From the NCBI GenBank assembly GCA_963978895.1, contig OZ022238.1, positions 41,890,028 through 41,954,027 of the forward strand: a DNA stretch of 64,000 bases, written 5' to 3'. Position 1 is the first letter of the stretch. Each line of letters opens with the position of its first letter. Under the pieces are notes generated by a model that ran no database searches, had not been told where the DNA came from, and saw only the letters and a program-made list of their open reading frames with translations. Positions 14,061-27,863 of the stretch are shown here, one piece after another. The position numbers were made by a program, and so were the translations under genes. The DNA is from Erpobdella octoculata. Lineage: Eukaryota; Annelida; Clitellata; Hirudinida; Erpobdellidae.

Positions 14061-14885
14061 GATCTGGCATTCCACTTTCTCTACAAAGCATGCAAATAAT
14101 GCTTCTACGGTATATAGATTACTTGCCATCTCTATTCTAAAACAATGCGAAAACGTGTTGACAGGTTCGCTTTCGATGACCTTGATGGAAAAAAAACCTT
14201 TGTTTTGAATAAATTATGGTAATTATGGGGAAGCGCAAAATTATTTTTTTCCTTTTCTTTCTTGTTCGAAAGGGGCAAACATTGCAGAATAAATTCGCGA
14301 ATGAATTTGACGCTGCTTAATGGAAAATAAATTTTTTCCTTTTCGTTTTTGGACACGAAAAAGTTTTGAGAGCTTAGAAATAAATTAGAAAACAAAATAT
14401 AAATAAGTAAGCCGTTAAAAACCAGGTTTTTTCACAAATTCTTTATTTTTCAGTATTTGCCGGCTTTTCATTTATTGCCAAAAAAAATTTTCAACTTTTT
14501 TTGGAATTTGTATACGTAAACCTATATATAATTGTATTTAATTTGTTTTTTTTAAGACAAAGATAATTACTATTTTTAATTACAAATTATTTTTATAAAA
14601 AGTTTTAAAACTTCAATATGTCATTAAAAAAGAGCCTATATTTAAAATTTCAGCTCGTTTGGACGACGCAAAGTTAGTTAATTTTCTATTTCAAGGTTTG
14701 CAAACATTCAATCAAATAAGCAAAACCGGCGCTGAAATTAGTATAAGGAATTTAACTTCATAATTTTGTAACAGAAATGTTTTATGTCTTTTTTTAAATG
14801 TTTGAGTTGATTAAAAATTGAATTAAGATAAACAAACGAGTCACACAACTCGTTATATTCTTAACAGTTTTTTTCACTTTTCAAA
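14061..14885. other. Spacer with one dispersed-repeat copy
   Basis: Positions 14648-14755 (plus) are a copy of the repeat at 12481-12580. A frame on the minus strand at 14132-14395 has no recognisable domain. Otherwise AT-rich and featureless. Confidence 0.4.
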
Positions 14886-15937
14886 AAGTAGAGTAAGACC
14901 TCGCTTATACGAGCCCCCCCCCCCCCGTTATGCGACTTTAGTGCTTATATGACCTAAAAATTATGCAGAGATTAAAATTCATTATCTTTTCCATGCTAAT
15001 TTGTTTCTGTTATGCGACTTACTCTGTAACGCGACCAACGACCTGTAGAATTATTTGTATATTTAACTCCATTATGCGACCTGTTGTAGATCAAAGCGCA
15101 TGAAATTGTAATGATATGTAATAAAAATCAATGAGGTTTTGTTATTTTTTGTTTCTTCAAACTGTGTGCTTTTCAGAAACCAATCAAAAACTAAAAAAGC
15201 TTTTTGCCAGGCAATACTGTGTGTAGGTCTTAAACGTCTTAAACGTACGCTCTCTAGGTATCCGCTGTAAATAACTTTTACTGTACGTGTCTTAAATATC
15301 ACAATTTTGATTGGCTGTAAATTCTGATTTGTCCTGCGACTCTACTTAAGTCTATCTATTCAACAGTTTTTCTAATTTGTCTGTGAATGTTCTAGGATTT
15401 AATTTTACGTTACTTAATGATAGTGAGGTTTTCATAATTAAACAATGTTTAATAAGCAAAAGGTTCTGACTGTAAAATAGCGTGTAGATGTAATAAACAG
15501 GAATTATAAACTAAAAACTGCAATGAACATAACAAAAATTAATTGCCGTTGGCAAGACTCAAGTTCAAAATGTGATCGAAGATAAGGATAACAATTTTGT
15601 CACGATGGAATAGCGGAGAGTTCTTTGCAACAAAATTCCAGCTGCCAAACGTTACTGTTATACAATGAAGTTAATGACAATCATTTCGAATGGTTTTGTG
15701 ATGGTTGACCAAGAAATTTGCTAATAAATGGAAAATTACTTCAAGAAAAGGCTCTTCTGCTCACAAAGAAACAACGCTGAGGACATCTCTGGAAACAATG
15801 GCTTGTTTAAGAAATGCGACTTTTCCTCTTATGCGACTATCCTTCTTAAGCGACTTTTCCTCTTATGCAACTCTTCCTCTTATGCGACCGATTTAATGTG
15901 GCAAGATAAAAGTCGCATAAGAGAGATTCTACGGTAC
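14886..15937. mobile_element. Degenerate pogo/Tigger-like DNA element
   Basis: Left end GTAGAGTAAGACCTCGCTTA and right end (reverse complement) GTAGAATCTCTCTTATGCGA form imperfect inverted termini about 1.05 kb apart. Subterminal motifs TTATGCGACTTTTCCTCT and variants recur at both ends. CTCGCTTATACG-type ends are known from pogo/Tigger elements. No transposase frame survives, and boundaries and class are tentative. Confidence 0.4.
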
Positions 15938-17384
15938 TATTTTATTTAAAATTTTTACTAAGCTTTTTTTGTAATTAAAAAGTTTTCTTTTACACTTTTA
16001 TTAGCATTTCAACTTTTTCAATAAAAATCAGTAACTTTCACAAAAATCACAAAAAATATTAAACGTCATTTTTTTGGGTTTTAGAAAATTTTAACAATAA
16101 AGCTTTTAAAAAAACTGTTTTGTTTAATTAAAATGTATCCATATCATCAAACATAGAATAATTATCATTTTGTATTGCAGTTTTAAGATGAAAAATCAAC
16201 TCAAAGTTTTTCTAAACAAATTGCGGGTTAGGTTTCAGTTTTTGATTAAAATAAAATGACTGTTTGACAGTCTGGTTGAGTCGAGATTTTGTAGTTTTTA
16301 AATACTTTATTTTATTCTTCTCTATTTATTATTTCGTTTTATAAAAACTAACCGTTATTAAAAAATATTGCAAAAATTACTTTTTTTAACTTTTTCTCTT
16401 TCAATTTCATTTTTTGTTGTACTTTTTTTCTATAGTCGCAAGCTTGTAAGTTTTGTCACGCGACAGTAAAATACTTCAGTGCATTTAAATTTTCAACGTT
16501 CAACAAAAAAAATTAGATTTTTTTAAATTAGGTTTTTAGCTAATTTTCTATATAAAACTTTGACCAAGCCTTGAAAAATACAATAAAATACAAACATTAA
16601 AACTGAATAAAATTTGTTTTTACATTCAAATTTTATAAAAGCCCCACATTTAATTTCAGAGTTTAATCAAAAGTAAAAGTTTATTTGAAAGATGAAGGAG
16701 ATGTCGTGTATTCTTGAAACTTCAAAAGAAAACCGTTTTAAGTCCAATGATGATGGTGAATTGGAAGAATGAAGCCAAGTTCGTTTTATATTTTTTTCGA
16801 ATCTTCAAGAGAATATTCCCATGGTAACAATTCATCAAAAATAATATAAATAATATATATTAAAGATCTATTTTGAAAAATAAATGAGTAGAAATTATTT
16901 TCTAGCAGTTTTGTTTTTTTTTCCTTTCTGCTATTTTTTTGCTGACTTTCTTTCTGTTGACTTTCCTTCTGCTGACCTTTCTTTTGCTGACTTTTTCTGC
17001 TGACTTTTTTCTGCTTACTTATTTACTGCTGATTTTCCTTCTGATGACTTTCCTTATACTAACTTTTTTCTGTTTACTTATACTTCCAGACGTTGACACA
17101 ATTTTTTCCCAAAAAAAATTCAAACAAATTAATTGTGTATGTTGTTTTGAAGTTTTTCAATTTTTTCTAAAATGAAACTTTACAAACACTAAAACATTGG
17201 AACAAATAATTAAATAAAAAAAACATTTTTAATTTTTTATATTTTTGAACTTGAACAAAGTTTATAAAACAAATATTTTTTACTTTATTTAAAAACGAAT
17301 ATAAATATTTTGTCAGTTATATTAAATGAAGAATTTTCAACGTGCAAAATTCTGCTGGTAGCCAGATAACGCAGTAATCCCTTT
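15938..17384. other. Unassigned AT-rich sequence with pyrimidine-rich repeat
   Basis: No gene recognised. At 16925-17080 a diverged pyrimidine-rich minisatellite repeats CTGCTGACTTTCCTT-like units of about 15-18 bp. Confidence 0.4.
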
Positions 17385-17429
17385 ATGGCTTCTACATTTA
17401 CGTCCTCTAAAGTTCAACAACTACGGCGC

Positions 17430-17760
17430 TTGGACTGTATGGTGTACACTTTCAATGTGTACATGTTACAATGTAAACACTTCAATCTACATTTTTACAA
17501 TGTTACAATGTACCTGTTTCATTGTACAACATGTTGCAATGTACACGTTTCATTGTACATGTTACACTGTAAAGGCTTCAATCTACATTTTTACAATGTT
17601 ACAATGTACCTGTTTCATTGTACAACATGTTGCAATGTAAACGCTTCAATCTAAAAATTGCAATGTACTCGAACTTGTTTTAATCTGCAATGTAAACGTT
17701 TCAATGTACAATTTACAAATTACAAATTTCAATACACAAGTTATACTGTACATTCTTTCA
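17430..17760. repeat. Minisatellite, about 96-bp unit rich in TTACAATGTA
   Basis: Two clear copies of a 96-bp unit start at 17472 and 17568 (TGTAAA..CTTCAATCTACATT). They are built from smaller ATGTACA/TTGTACA motifs, with diverged partial copies on both sides. The cysteine-rich open frames across it are repeat artefacts. Confidence 0.75.
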
Positions 17761-17811
17761 GAACTCCACGCAAAGAAACAATAACCAGCATACAGAATTT
17801 CCGATGTCTGT

Positions 17812-19092
17812 ATATATGTTTGTATGTATGTATGTATGTATGTATGTATGTATGTATGTATGTATGTATGCAGTGTTGGAAAAAGTACTGTGTTTCAGTA
17901 CTTAAGTAAAAGTACAAGTAACGCCTTAAAAAGTTACTTAAGTAAAAGTAAAAGCATTTTCTAAAAAATGTACTTAAGTAAAAGTAAAAAGTAACAGCAC
18001 TTTAAAGTTACTTTTAAAGTAAAAATTAAAAGTACTGAAGCCGCTTTTTTTAATGGTCATTCGTCAATCATCTAACTCTATTTTATCATAATTCCATCGT
18101 CTTTCAAACGCTACTGCGTTGATGAAACTGATAAACTAATTCATAACACGCAAACTAATGAAAAAATTCTATTTTTACGTGCCTTTTTGTCAATTTTTCG
18201 TATTTCGATACATGCGTATCACGTGTTTCTTCAAGTTTGACGGAGAATTGTGGAATGCTAAACACATAATTACTTTACTTTAGGTTTGCCCAGCAAGCAT
18301 GTGAATCTGAACGTTTTAGCTTCCATCGATTGAAATCTAAACATTTTAACTAAATATGGCCATGGGCGTTCTTTATTAAGTTCATTGTTGTTACGCGCCT
18401 ATCATCGCCACCACTGCTTACGTTCGCTCCATTGGAAGATTCCATAGTAGGTAATCTCGAACAATCTATTGTACACCAAAACAAGTATGACCGCGAAAAT
18501 CTTAGCTCCACCCAGAAGCTTCAATACTACTAACTACTAACATAAAAGTAAAATGGGGTTCGAAAATGCATACGTTAATAATCATAGATAATTAATACAA
18601 CATCGATTTAGACTTTATGTCGTTTTATTAATTTTTTACAGTACTTTGTAACGGTTTGTCCTGGAAAAGTAACGAAGTAAAAGTAAGTCCGAAAATATTA
18701 CTTCGTTACATGTAAAAAGTACTGAAAATAATCTGTACTCCGTTACAGGCAAAAAGTACGTCTGATGTACTTAAGTAAAGTAACGCGTTACTTTTACTTC
18801 GTTACCGAACAACACTGTATGTATGTATGTATGTATGTATGTATGTATGTATGTATGTATGTATGTATGTATGTATGTATGTATGTATGTATGTATGTAT
18901 GTATGTATGTATGTATGTATGTATGTATGTATGTATGTATGTATGTATGTATGTATGTATGTATGTATGTATGTATGTATGTATGTATGTATGTATGTAT
19001 GTATGTATGTATGTATGTATGTATGTATGTATGTATGTATGTATGTATGTATGTATGTATGTATGTATGTATGTATGTATGTATGTATGTAT
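17812..19092. repeat. (TATG)n array split by a hAT element
   Basis: TATG units at 17820-17870 and 18818-19092 form one array interrupted by a 947-bp inverted-repeat element. The right part has about 68 units. Confidence 0.93.
17871..18817. mobile_element. hAT-like non-autonomous element inside (TATG)n
   Basis: Ends CAGTGTTGGAAAAAGTA and (reverse-complemented right end) CAGTGTTGTTCGGTAAC, with subterminal regions dense in GTACTTAAGTAAAAGTA and AAAGTAACG motifs. CAGTGTTG termini with GTAAC-rich subterminal repeats fit hAT non-autonomous families. TATGTATG lies on both sides, consistent with an 8-bp duplication but not provable inside a repeat. No transposase frame is present. Confidence 0.75.
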
Positions 19093-19250
19093 ATCTTTGT
19101 ATGTAATTTGGGCGTCATCTATATATATATATATAAGTGGGAGCGGGAACGGGAGAGCGAGCGGGAGCGGAAAAGCAAGCGGGGGGTGGAAACAGGATCA
19201 AGAGAGAAAAAACGATGGAAAAACTTTTAAAAATTTTGGCCAACGCGAGT
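19093..19250 (+). mobile_element. Helitron-like fragment, G-rich body and decayed 3-prime end
   Basis: Next to the TATG array comes GGGAGCGGGAACGGGAGAGC-type repeat, then GGAAAAACTTTTAAAAATTTTGGCCAACGCGAG. This matches the body and end of the family (GCGGGAGCG repeats, then AAAACCTTTAAAAACCCCGG) but the terminal hairpin has decayed. Confidence 0.5.
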
Positions 19251-21156
19251 AACCCCTCTCGTCTATAATAATATTATTTTTATTATTCAATATTTTCCTC
19301 TGGTTATAGCAAATTTTTTCCATTAAATTCAATAAAATCATCTACTTGTTTGTAATAATTTTAACTTTCTCCTTATCTATGAGATCATTTCATTTAACTT
19401 ATTATATTTCAATATTCATCCATCATATTGGTCGTCAACAACAAGCAAGTTTTAAAAACTACCTTCTCACTCAAAAAAATGTCTAAATCCTGTCAAGTCC
19501 AAGTTAAAAAATTTTTTTTAAAGCACACCCGATGACAGATTGGCACAGTATCTTTAAAACTTTTTTTAATTATTAACAAATTCTCTAACCAATAAAATGT
19601 AGTATTATTCTCAGTCATTAATTAATTTTTAATCCATATACGTCCGCATCAATCATCTATTTATTCTCATTAATCATGCTGCACCTCTTCAATCATTGCT
19701 TCACTGTCATTAATCATTATTCATATTTTTATTATATTATTTAAGCAGATTATATAATAATCAACTGAAAACTGTTGTATTATTCGGATTATATTTTTTA
19801 TTTGGTGTTTGTGTGACTGCCTTCAGCAGCACATTGAAGTTTTTATTACTAGTTAATGAGTAATAAATTTATCTAAGATATTAATTATCCAATAAATTTA
19901 ATTTATTAAATTACAATCACATTCAAATAAATATAAAAACTACAACAGAGTAAGTTTTTTAATTACTCGTCAATTACAATAATTATAAGCTAAACTAATT
20001 ATGATTCATCGTTATTACTTGTTAAATAGAATAAATAATATTATTTTTTAAATAAATTTATATCATAATTATTTCAATTTAATAAATATGTAATACTAAC
20101 AAACTAATTAGTTATTTATTTGTATTCATGCGATGTAAGAATAATTATCAACTATTTCATACTCTTCTGGACAAAGAAGATAATAACTGAAACTATAAAA
20201 TATAAATTTAAAAAAAATTGGTTGGCTTATTTATTATTGCAACTTATTTATGATTATACATAACCGAGTACATAACTTACTAAGATACCCGGAGTTGCCT
20301 ACATTTGTAGAATCATAGTTATGATTTATTTTCCAAATATTTATTTTTATTAACAATTTCTTCATCACCGAAAGTCATCTTCTTTCAACAACTTTATGGT
20401 TTCCGTTTAAAAATTCCAACTCCGGTTTCCTGCGCCTGAAAGAAAGTGCGTTATAATACAAATTCTCCATCACTTTCATTACATCAAAACATCTATGTGT
20501 GCACGCAGCCATGATTTATGCCATATTTTATTGAATATTGGCATGCTTCTCTGGCGCTTCTAGGAAATAACTTTTTATAACTTTTTATAACTTTTATAAC
20601 TTTTATAACTTTTGTAGGTAGTTTTCATGGAATGTTTTCCATAAATCCAAATCGTTTAAAATTGAAAGCTAATTTTTCGATATTCTGTTTAATGGAAAAT
20701 CTTTTACATTATTCTAGAATAAATTTTCTCCTAGGGGGCACATCAAAAAAGAGTTCTGCTCTTTATTTTTTGTGTAATAAAATCAATTATTCAAAATTCA
20801 GGAGCAGAGAGAAAAGTGGGAATGAAGAAAGAATAAAAAAGAGATAGGGAGAAAAAAAATTGTACAGCTTCATAAAACAAGTTTTGATCCGCATTCACTA
20901 CTAAGACAGGAATGAATAGAAGTGTATGGAAGTACGAATTGCCGAATAAAGGAAGAAAGAGACGTCGACAAAATTGGACAAATAAAAAAAATATAATTAA
21001 TGAACAAATAAACCAACAGATGAACAAATGAACGATCTAACGAACTTCTGAAAAAAATGTTTTCTAACTTAATCATTTTTCTATGGTGACCTGATTTCAT
21101 GACCTCTAAAATTCACCTTTACAATTTGCTTATCTTTAGACTGATCGCCGACCCCA
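19251..21156. other. Unassigned AT-rich sequence
   Basis: No gene recognised. A five-copy TAACTTTTTATAACTTTTA repeat lies at 20568-20616. Minus-strand frames at 20791-21100 show only hydrophobic, low-information peptides. Confidence 0.35.
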
Positions 21157-21173
21157 TGACCTTACAATGACCT
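21157..21173 (-). promoter_or_regulatory. DR5-type nuclear-receptor half-site pair (speculative)
   Basis: TGACCT-TACAA-TGACCT is a perfect direct repeat of the nuclear-receptor half-site (AGGTCA on the minus strand) spaced by 5 bp, the spacing bound by RAR/RXR-type receptors. Other TGACC half-sites lie at 21087 and 21150. No nearby gene is recognised, so function is unknown. Confidence 0.25.
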
Positions 21174-23964
<2,791 letters not shown>

Positions 23965-24269
23965 CATGGAAACAACAGAGGAATAATAAAAAAGAAACAA
24001 AATATTTTCATATAAACAGAAACAAACTCTAATCCAAACGCAAAAAAAAAAAACAAAAAAAAACAAATAATTCCTGCCGCCACGTTGAAATGTTTCCAGG
24101 TTGAACTTTAAATAAATTTGCTCTTCCACGGCCAGATGGCCACCGAAGGAGATGCTCGCACGATTCGCTAATAAAGAATAGGTTTAATTAAAAATATGTC
24201 ATTCAATATCTTGAAAATAGTTTAAAAAATAGTTTTCACACGTGTTTTTCGTTTGTTTAGTTATATTGA

Positions 24270-24460
24270 GAAACAAATAAACAATTAAATAAATAAATAA
24301 ATGAATAAATAAATTTGCGCAGCAGATTGCTCAACACCAGTAGTGAAGGGTGTAGAAGGGAGGTGTAACTCAAAATTACAATCGGCTGGGTGGTCCGTTG
24401 GTCCGTCCTGGGCTAACCAGTCGATGTGGTTATGTTTTAGATTCAATATTTTATTCATTT
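24270..24460 (-). mobile_element. Possible tRNA-derived SINE with (TTTA)n tail
   Basis: Read on the minus strand, an A-box-like TGGTTAGCCCAGGACGG is followed about 40 nt later by a weak B-box-like TTTTGAGTTACACC. Next is a short body and a tail of TTTATTTATTCATTTA units. The layout fits a tRNA-derived SINE, but both boxes are poor and no second copy is present in the window. Confidence 0.35.
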
Positions 24461-24859
24461 TTAGTATTTCTGAGCTCATTTTCTTAACGCTGTCTCAGTT
24501 TTTTTATGTAACTTTTAGTTTATTTTATTTTACTTTTAGCTTTAATTTTATTTTTAATTCAAGCTGGTTGGTTTTAGTTTCGACTTGAATTTATCTTCAG
24601 TTGCAATCTTTCCCACTAAACGCTGCAATTTCATTTTCGTTTTCGTTTTACTTTCAGTTTCTAAATCTAATTAAATTTTAATTTAATATTTTCTTCTTTC
24701 AATCATTCTGTTCGAATGAAAATATCGAACAGGTGTGTTGGGATTGATGACTCAGCATTCAGATGGCAACATCAATCATTCGAACACGAAGAAGAAGAGC
24801 AAGTAATATTTTCAGACTTCATTATTACTTTTACAAGACATGTTTTTAACGTGTGTCTC

Positions 24860-24860
<1 letters not shown>

Positions 24861-24904
<44 letters not shown>

Positions 24905-25335
24905 CTCTTTCTCTTTCTCTCTTTCTATTTTTCTATCTTTCTATCTTTCTATCTTTCTATCTTTCTATCTTTCTATCTGTCTATCTTTCTATCTTTCTAT
25001 CTTTCTATCTTTCTATCTTTCTATCTTTCTATCTTTCTATCTTTCTATCTTTCTATCTTTCTATCTTTCTATCTTTCTATCTTTCTATCTTTCTATCTTT
25101 CTATCTTTCTATCTTTCTATCTTTCTATCTTTCTATCTTTCTATCTTTCTATCTTTCTATCTTTCTATCTTTCTATCTTTCTATCTTTCTATCTTTCTAT
25201 CTTTCTATCTTTCTATCTTTCTATCTTTCTATCTTTCTATCTTTCTATCTTTCTATCTTTCTATCTTTCTATCTTTCTATCTTTCTATCTTTCTATCTTT
25301 TTCTTTTTCTCTCTGTCTCTCTCTCTCGCTCTCTT

Positions 25336-25422
<87 letters not shown>
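24861..25422. repeat. Polypyrimidine tract: (CT)n, (CTTTCTAT)n, (CT)n
   Basis: A nearly pure pyrimidine-rich block of about 560 bp. It is (CT)n at 24865-24900, about 46 copies of the 8-bp unit CTTTCTAT at 24928-25300, then (CT)n to 25422. Open frames are artefacts. Confidence 0.97.
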
Positions 25423-25424
<2 letters not shown>

Positions 25425-25764
25425 TTCTCCATTTCCGTGGGTAGTAAGAAAGACTTGTTGACACGACAAATTTGCAATTCACTTCCAGCATTTCTTTCCA
25501 GATTTTCTACTCGTACAAACTAAAAGCTAATAATACATGCAATACATGCGGTGGTCTTTTAGAATTTCAATGTTCCATGGCTTCTGTTATTAGTGAATGA
25601 CGTTTCCTTAATATGGCAACGTTGAAGGTTGTTTGATTTGTACGAATGAAAACAAAACATTTTTTCTGGAAATTAATTTTCTTTTAATTATTGACTTTAC
25701 TCACATGTTTAAAACTTAAATTGAGTTTAACTTTTAATTTTACTCCTCATTTCCTCATACGAAA

Positions 25765-25878
25765 CAATATTAAAATTAAAAGCACGCACACATAAACACG
25801 CACATACTAACACGCAGATAAACATACACACACATAAACACACACACATATACACGCACACACACACACACGCCACTA
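25765..25878. repeat. CA-rich simple repeat
   Basis: Degenerate ACACAC/CACGCA tract directly downstream (minus sense) of the candidate exon at 25881-26150, so it would be the start of its intron. Confidence 0.8.
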
Positions 25879-25880
25879 AC

Positions 25881-26150
25881 CTGAAAATGAAGGACGACAT
25901 GAAGTGACGAGATTTGCATTCCTTCGAGTTGAACGATTTCTTCAAACCTTTCCACGACGGGTTCATTTCTCTTTTCCGTCTCCACATTTTCTCCGAAACT
26001 TTCCGCGCTGGAATTTCCTCGTTGACGAAATCTCGCTGCGTCTGCCGACTCGCTTCTCAAATTCGCAGCGTCGCTCGTCGTCGCGTGTCGCTGCGACAGG
26101 AGCGGCAAGAAGTAGCAGCAGTAAATCGACCAAACGACGAAGCGATTCAT
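25881..26150 (-). CDS. Candidate first coding exon of a secreted or membrane protein (partial)
   Basis: The ATG at 26150 opens a 90-codon frame that is GC-richer than its surroundings. Residues about 2-18 (FVVWSIYCCYFLPLLS) are hydrophobic, like a signal peptide. The polar remainder (for example residues 40-75) is rich in Ser, Glu, Arg and Asn. The frame reaches a splice donor, CATTTTCAG|GTTAGT, at 25881/25880. Everything beyond is CA repeat, consistent with an intron. Downstream exons would lie at lower coordinates and were not found. The protein family is not recognised. The antisense plus frame across the same region is also open, so the strand choice rests on the signal peptide plus donor. 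Treat as a candidate. Confidence 0.4.
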
Positions 26151-26509
26151 ATCGACTCAGTTTAATTCAAGTACATTTGAATGATGAAAGCAAGAATAAT
26201 TGTAACGTCCGCTTCTGCAAAAGCCGACCGACTAGATAGAAGAACAGTCAGCGGGAAAAAAAATTTGAAAGCGTGTTGTGCATCCGCGGACGGATTTCCA
26301 TGCTAAGTGATCGAGAATTTTCTCCGCTAACGAACGAATGTGGAGAGCACGAAATACGCCCAGTCGTTGGAACACCAGCAATTGTTATATATCCTTACGT
26401 CTTCCAGTTTTTCTAATTCAATCCAGATGGTTTTGTCCCGTATTTCTCTATTTTTTTCTTTTCTCTTTTTTCCGGAGAAAATCTTTAGAAAAATTCATTC
26501 GAAACCTCT

Positions 26510-26930
26510 GAGAGTCTGTGGAGGAAGCGCTATATAAATGTTCACAGACAGTTGGTGATCTGCAAGGCGTTCAATGTCGTAGCTTTCTTAGAACATCACT
26601 GTGCTTTGTGACGTGTGTGTGTGTGTGTGTGTTCTATGTTTATCATAGAACATTATATAACGTGCAACGTATGTGTTCTATCTTTGTTTCAGAGCATCTT
26701 AATATGTGCAACATGTAAGACAATGTAAGTTTTATATTTGTCTCAGAACATTATACATAATGTGTGAAATCTTTGTTCTATTATTAATTACGGAACATCA
26801 TACATAATGTGCGAAATCTTTGTTTTATTATTAGTCTTAGAACATGATACATAATGTGCAAAATCTTTGTTCTATTATTATAGTCTCAGAACATCATATA
26901 ACGTGTGACAGAAATGATCAATAACTGTCT
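26510..26930. repeat. Diverged minisatellite, about 60-bp unit
   Basis: Five or six copies of a unit containing CAGAACAT(C)ATA(C)ATAATGTGC and AATCTTTGTTCTATTATTA run from about 26580 to 26930. Noncoding. Confidence 0.75.
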
Positions 26931-27863
26931 CAGAGAATTATGAGGTTTTTGACATACATGTAGGTACATGTTCTATAGTTTTTTCTTCTCAAAACTTCAC
27001 ATGATTTGTGCCATCTTTCATGTTCTACATCTCCAGCAATCAGTGCTATGTTGACATGTCAGACCACCGAATAGTCTCAGTAAATGTTTATTTAAGTGCG
27101 GTGAAAGCGAAAGTCTGATGATTATGTATGAATGGTGTATAGTCAGCCATATTTCTGTGAGACGAGCGAATTTATTCCCATAAGCTCAGAACAGTATGAT
27201 AAAGAACAGGAAGGTTTTAGAACAAATTTGTTTATTTAGAAAGCTCTAACTCTCTACTTGTAATGATTTTTTGCACTCGAAAAGTGATTATTACTTATCA
27301 TTAATATTTTCTTAATAATTTTAAAGATGAAATACTTGAAGTAACTTATTTATGCGTGGCGTGATTAAACACAATTTCAAAAACACTTACCAACGGGGTG
27401 GTGGTAAAATAGGGTTTTCACTTTTCACTAAACAACAGTGAAATAAAGCCGCTTAATGAAACGGTAGTAAGTGAGGGATAATAAGTGACGTCATTTTGTG
27501 AGAGTGCACGATTTGCTCATTTATAATTCTCGATAAATTAAATTTTAAGAAAATTGAAAATATTTCTTGGTGCTGACAGTTTTTCGTTTATCTGCCAAAT
27601 AAAATACCAATTTGTTATAACTAGTATTTAATTTATTAAGACATATAAAAAATACAAACATTTATTTCAACTTCAAAAATTCTTTCCATCATTCTAAAGC
27701 CTCTATTTATATCGTGCTTTGAGGCTCCTCCAAAAATGCAATCAGTCTGATTAATTAAATTATCTCCACGTACGCGTGTACTCGTATATGTGTGCACGTG
27801 AACCGGTCTACCCTCCCCCCTCTTGTAATAATATTGTACTTCAATTTAATTCATCGACTCTTA
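26931..27863. other. Unassigned sequence
   Basis: No gene or repeat recognised. Confidence 0.3.

Noticed and set aside
20791..21100. Two hydrophobic minus-strand frames
   Set aside because: Overlapping, AT-biased and lacking any motif; likely chance.
24716..25523. Ser/Leu/Phe-rich 242-codon frame that looks like a multi-pass membrane protein
   Set aside because: It is the polypyrimidine tract read in frame; apparent hydrophobicity follows from CT/TTT codons.
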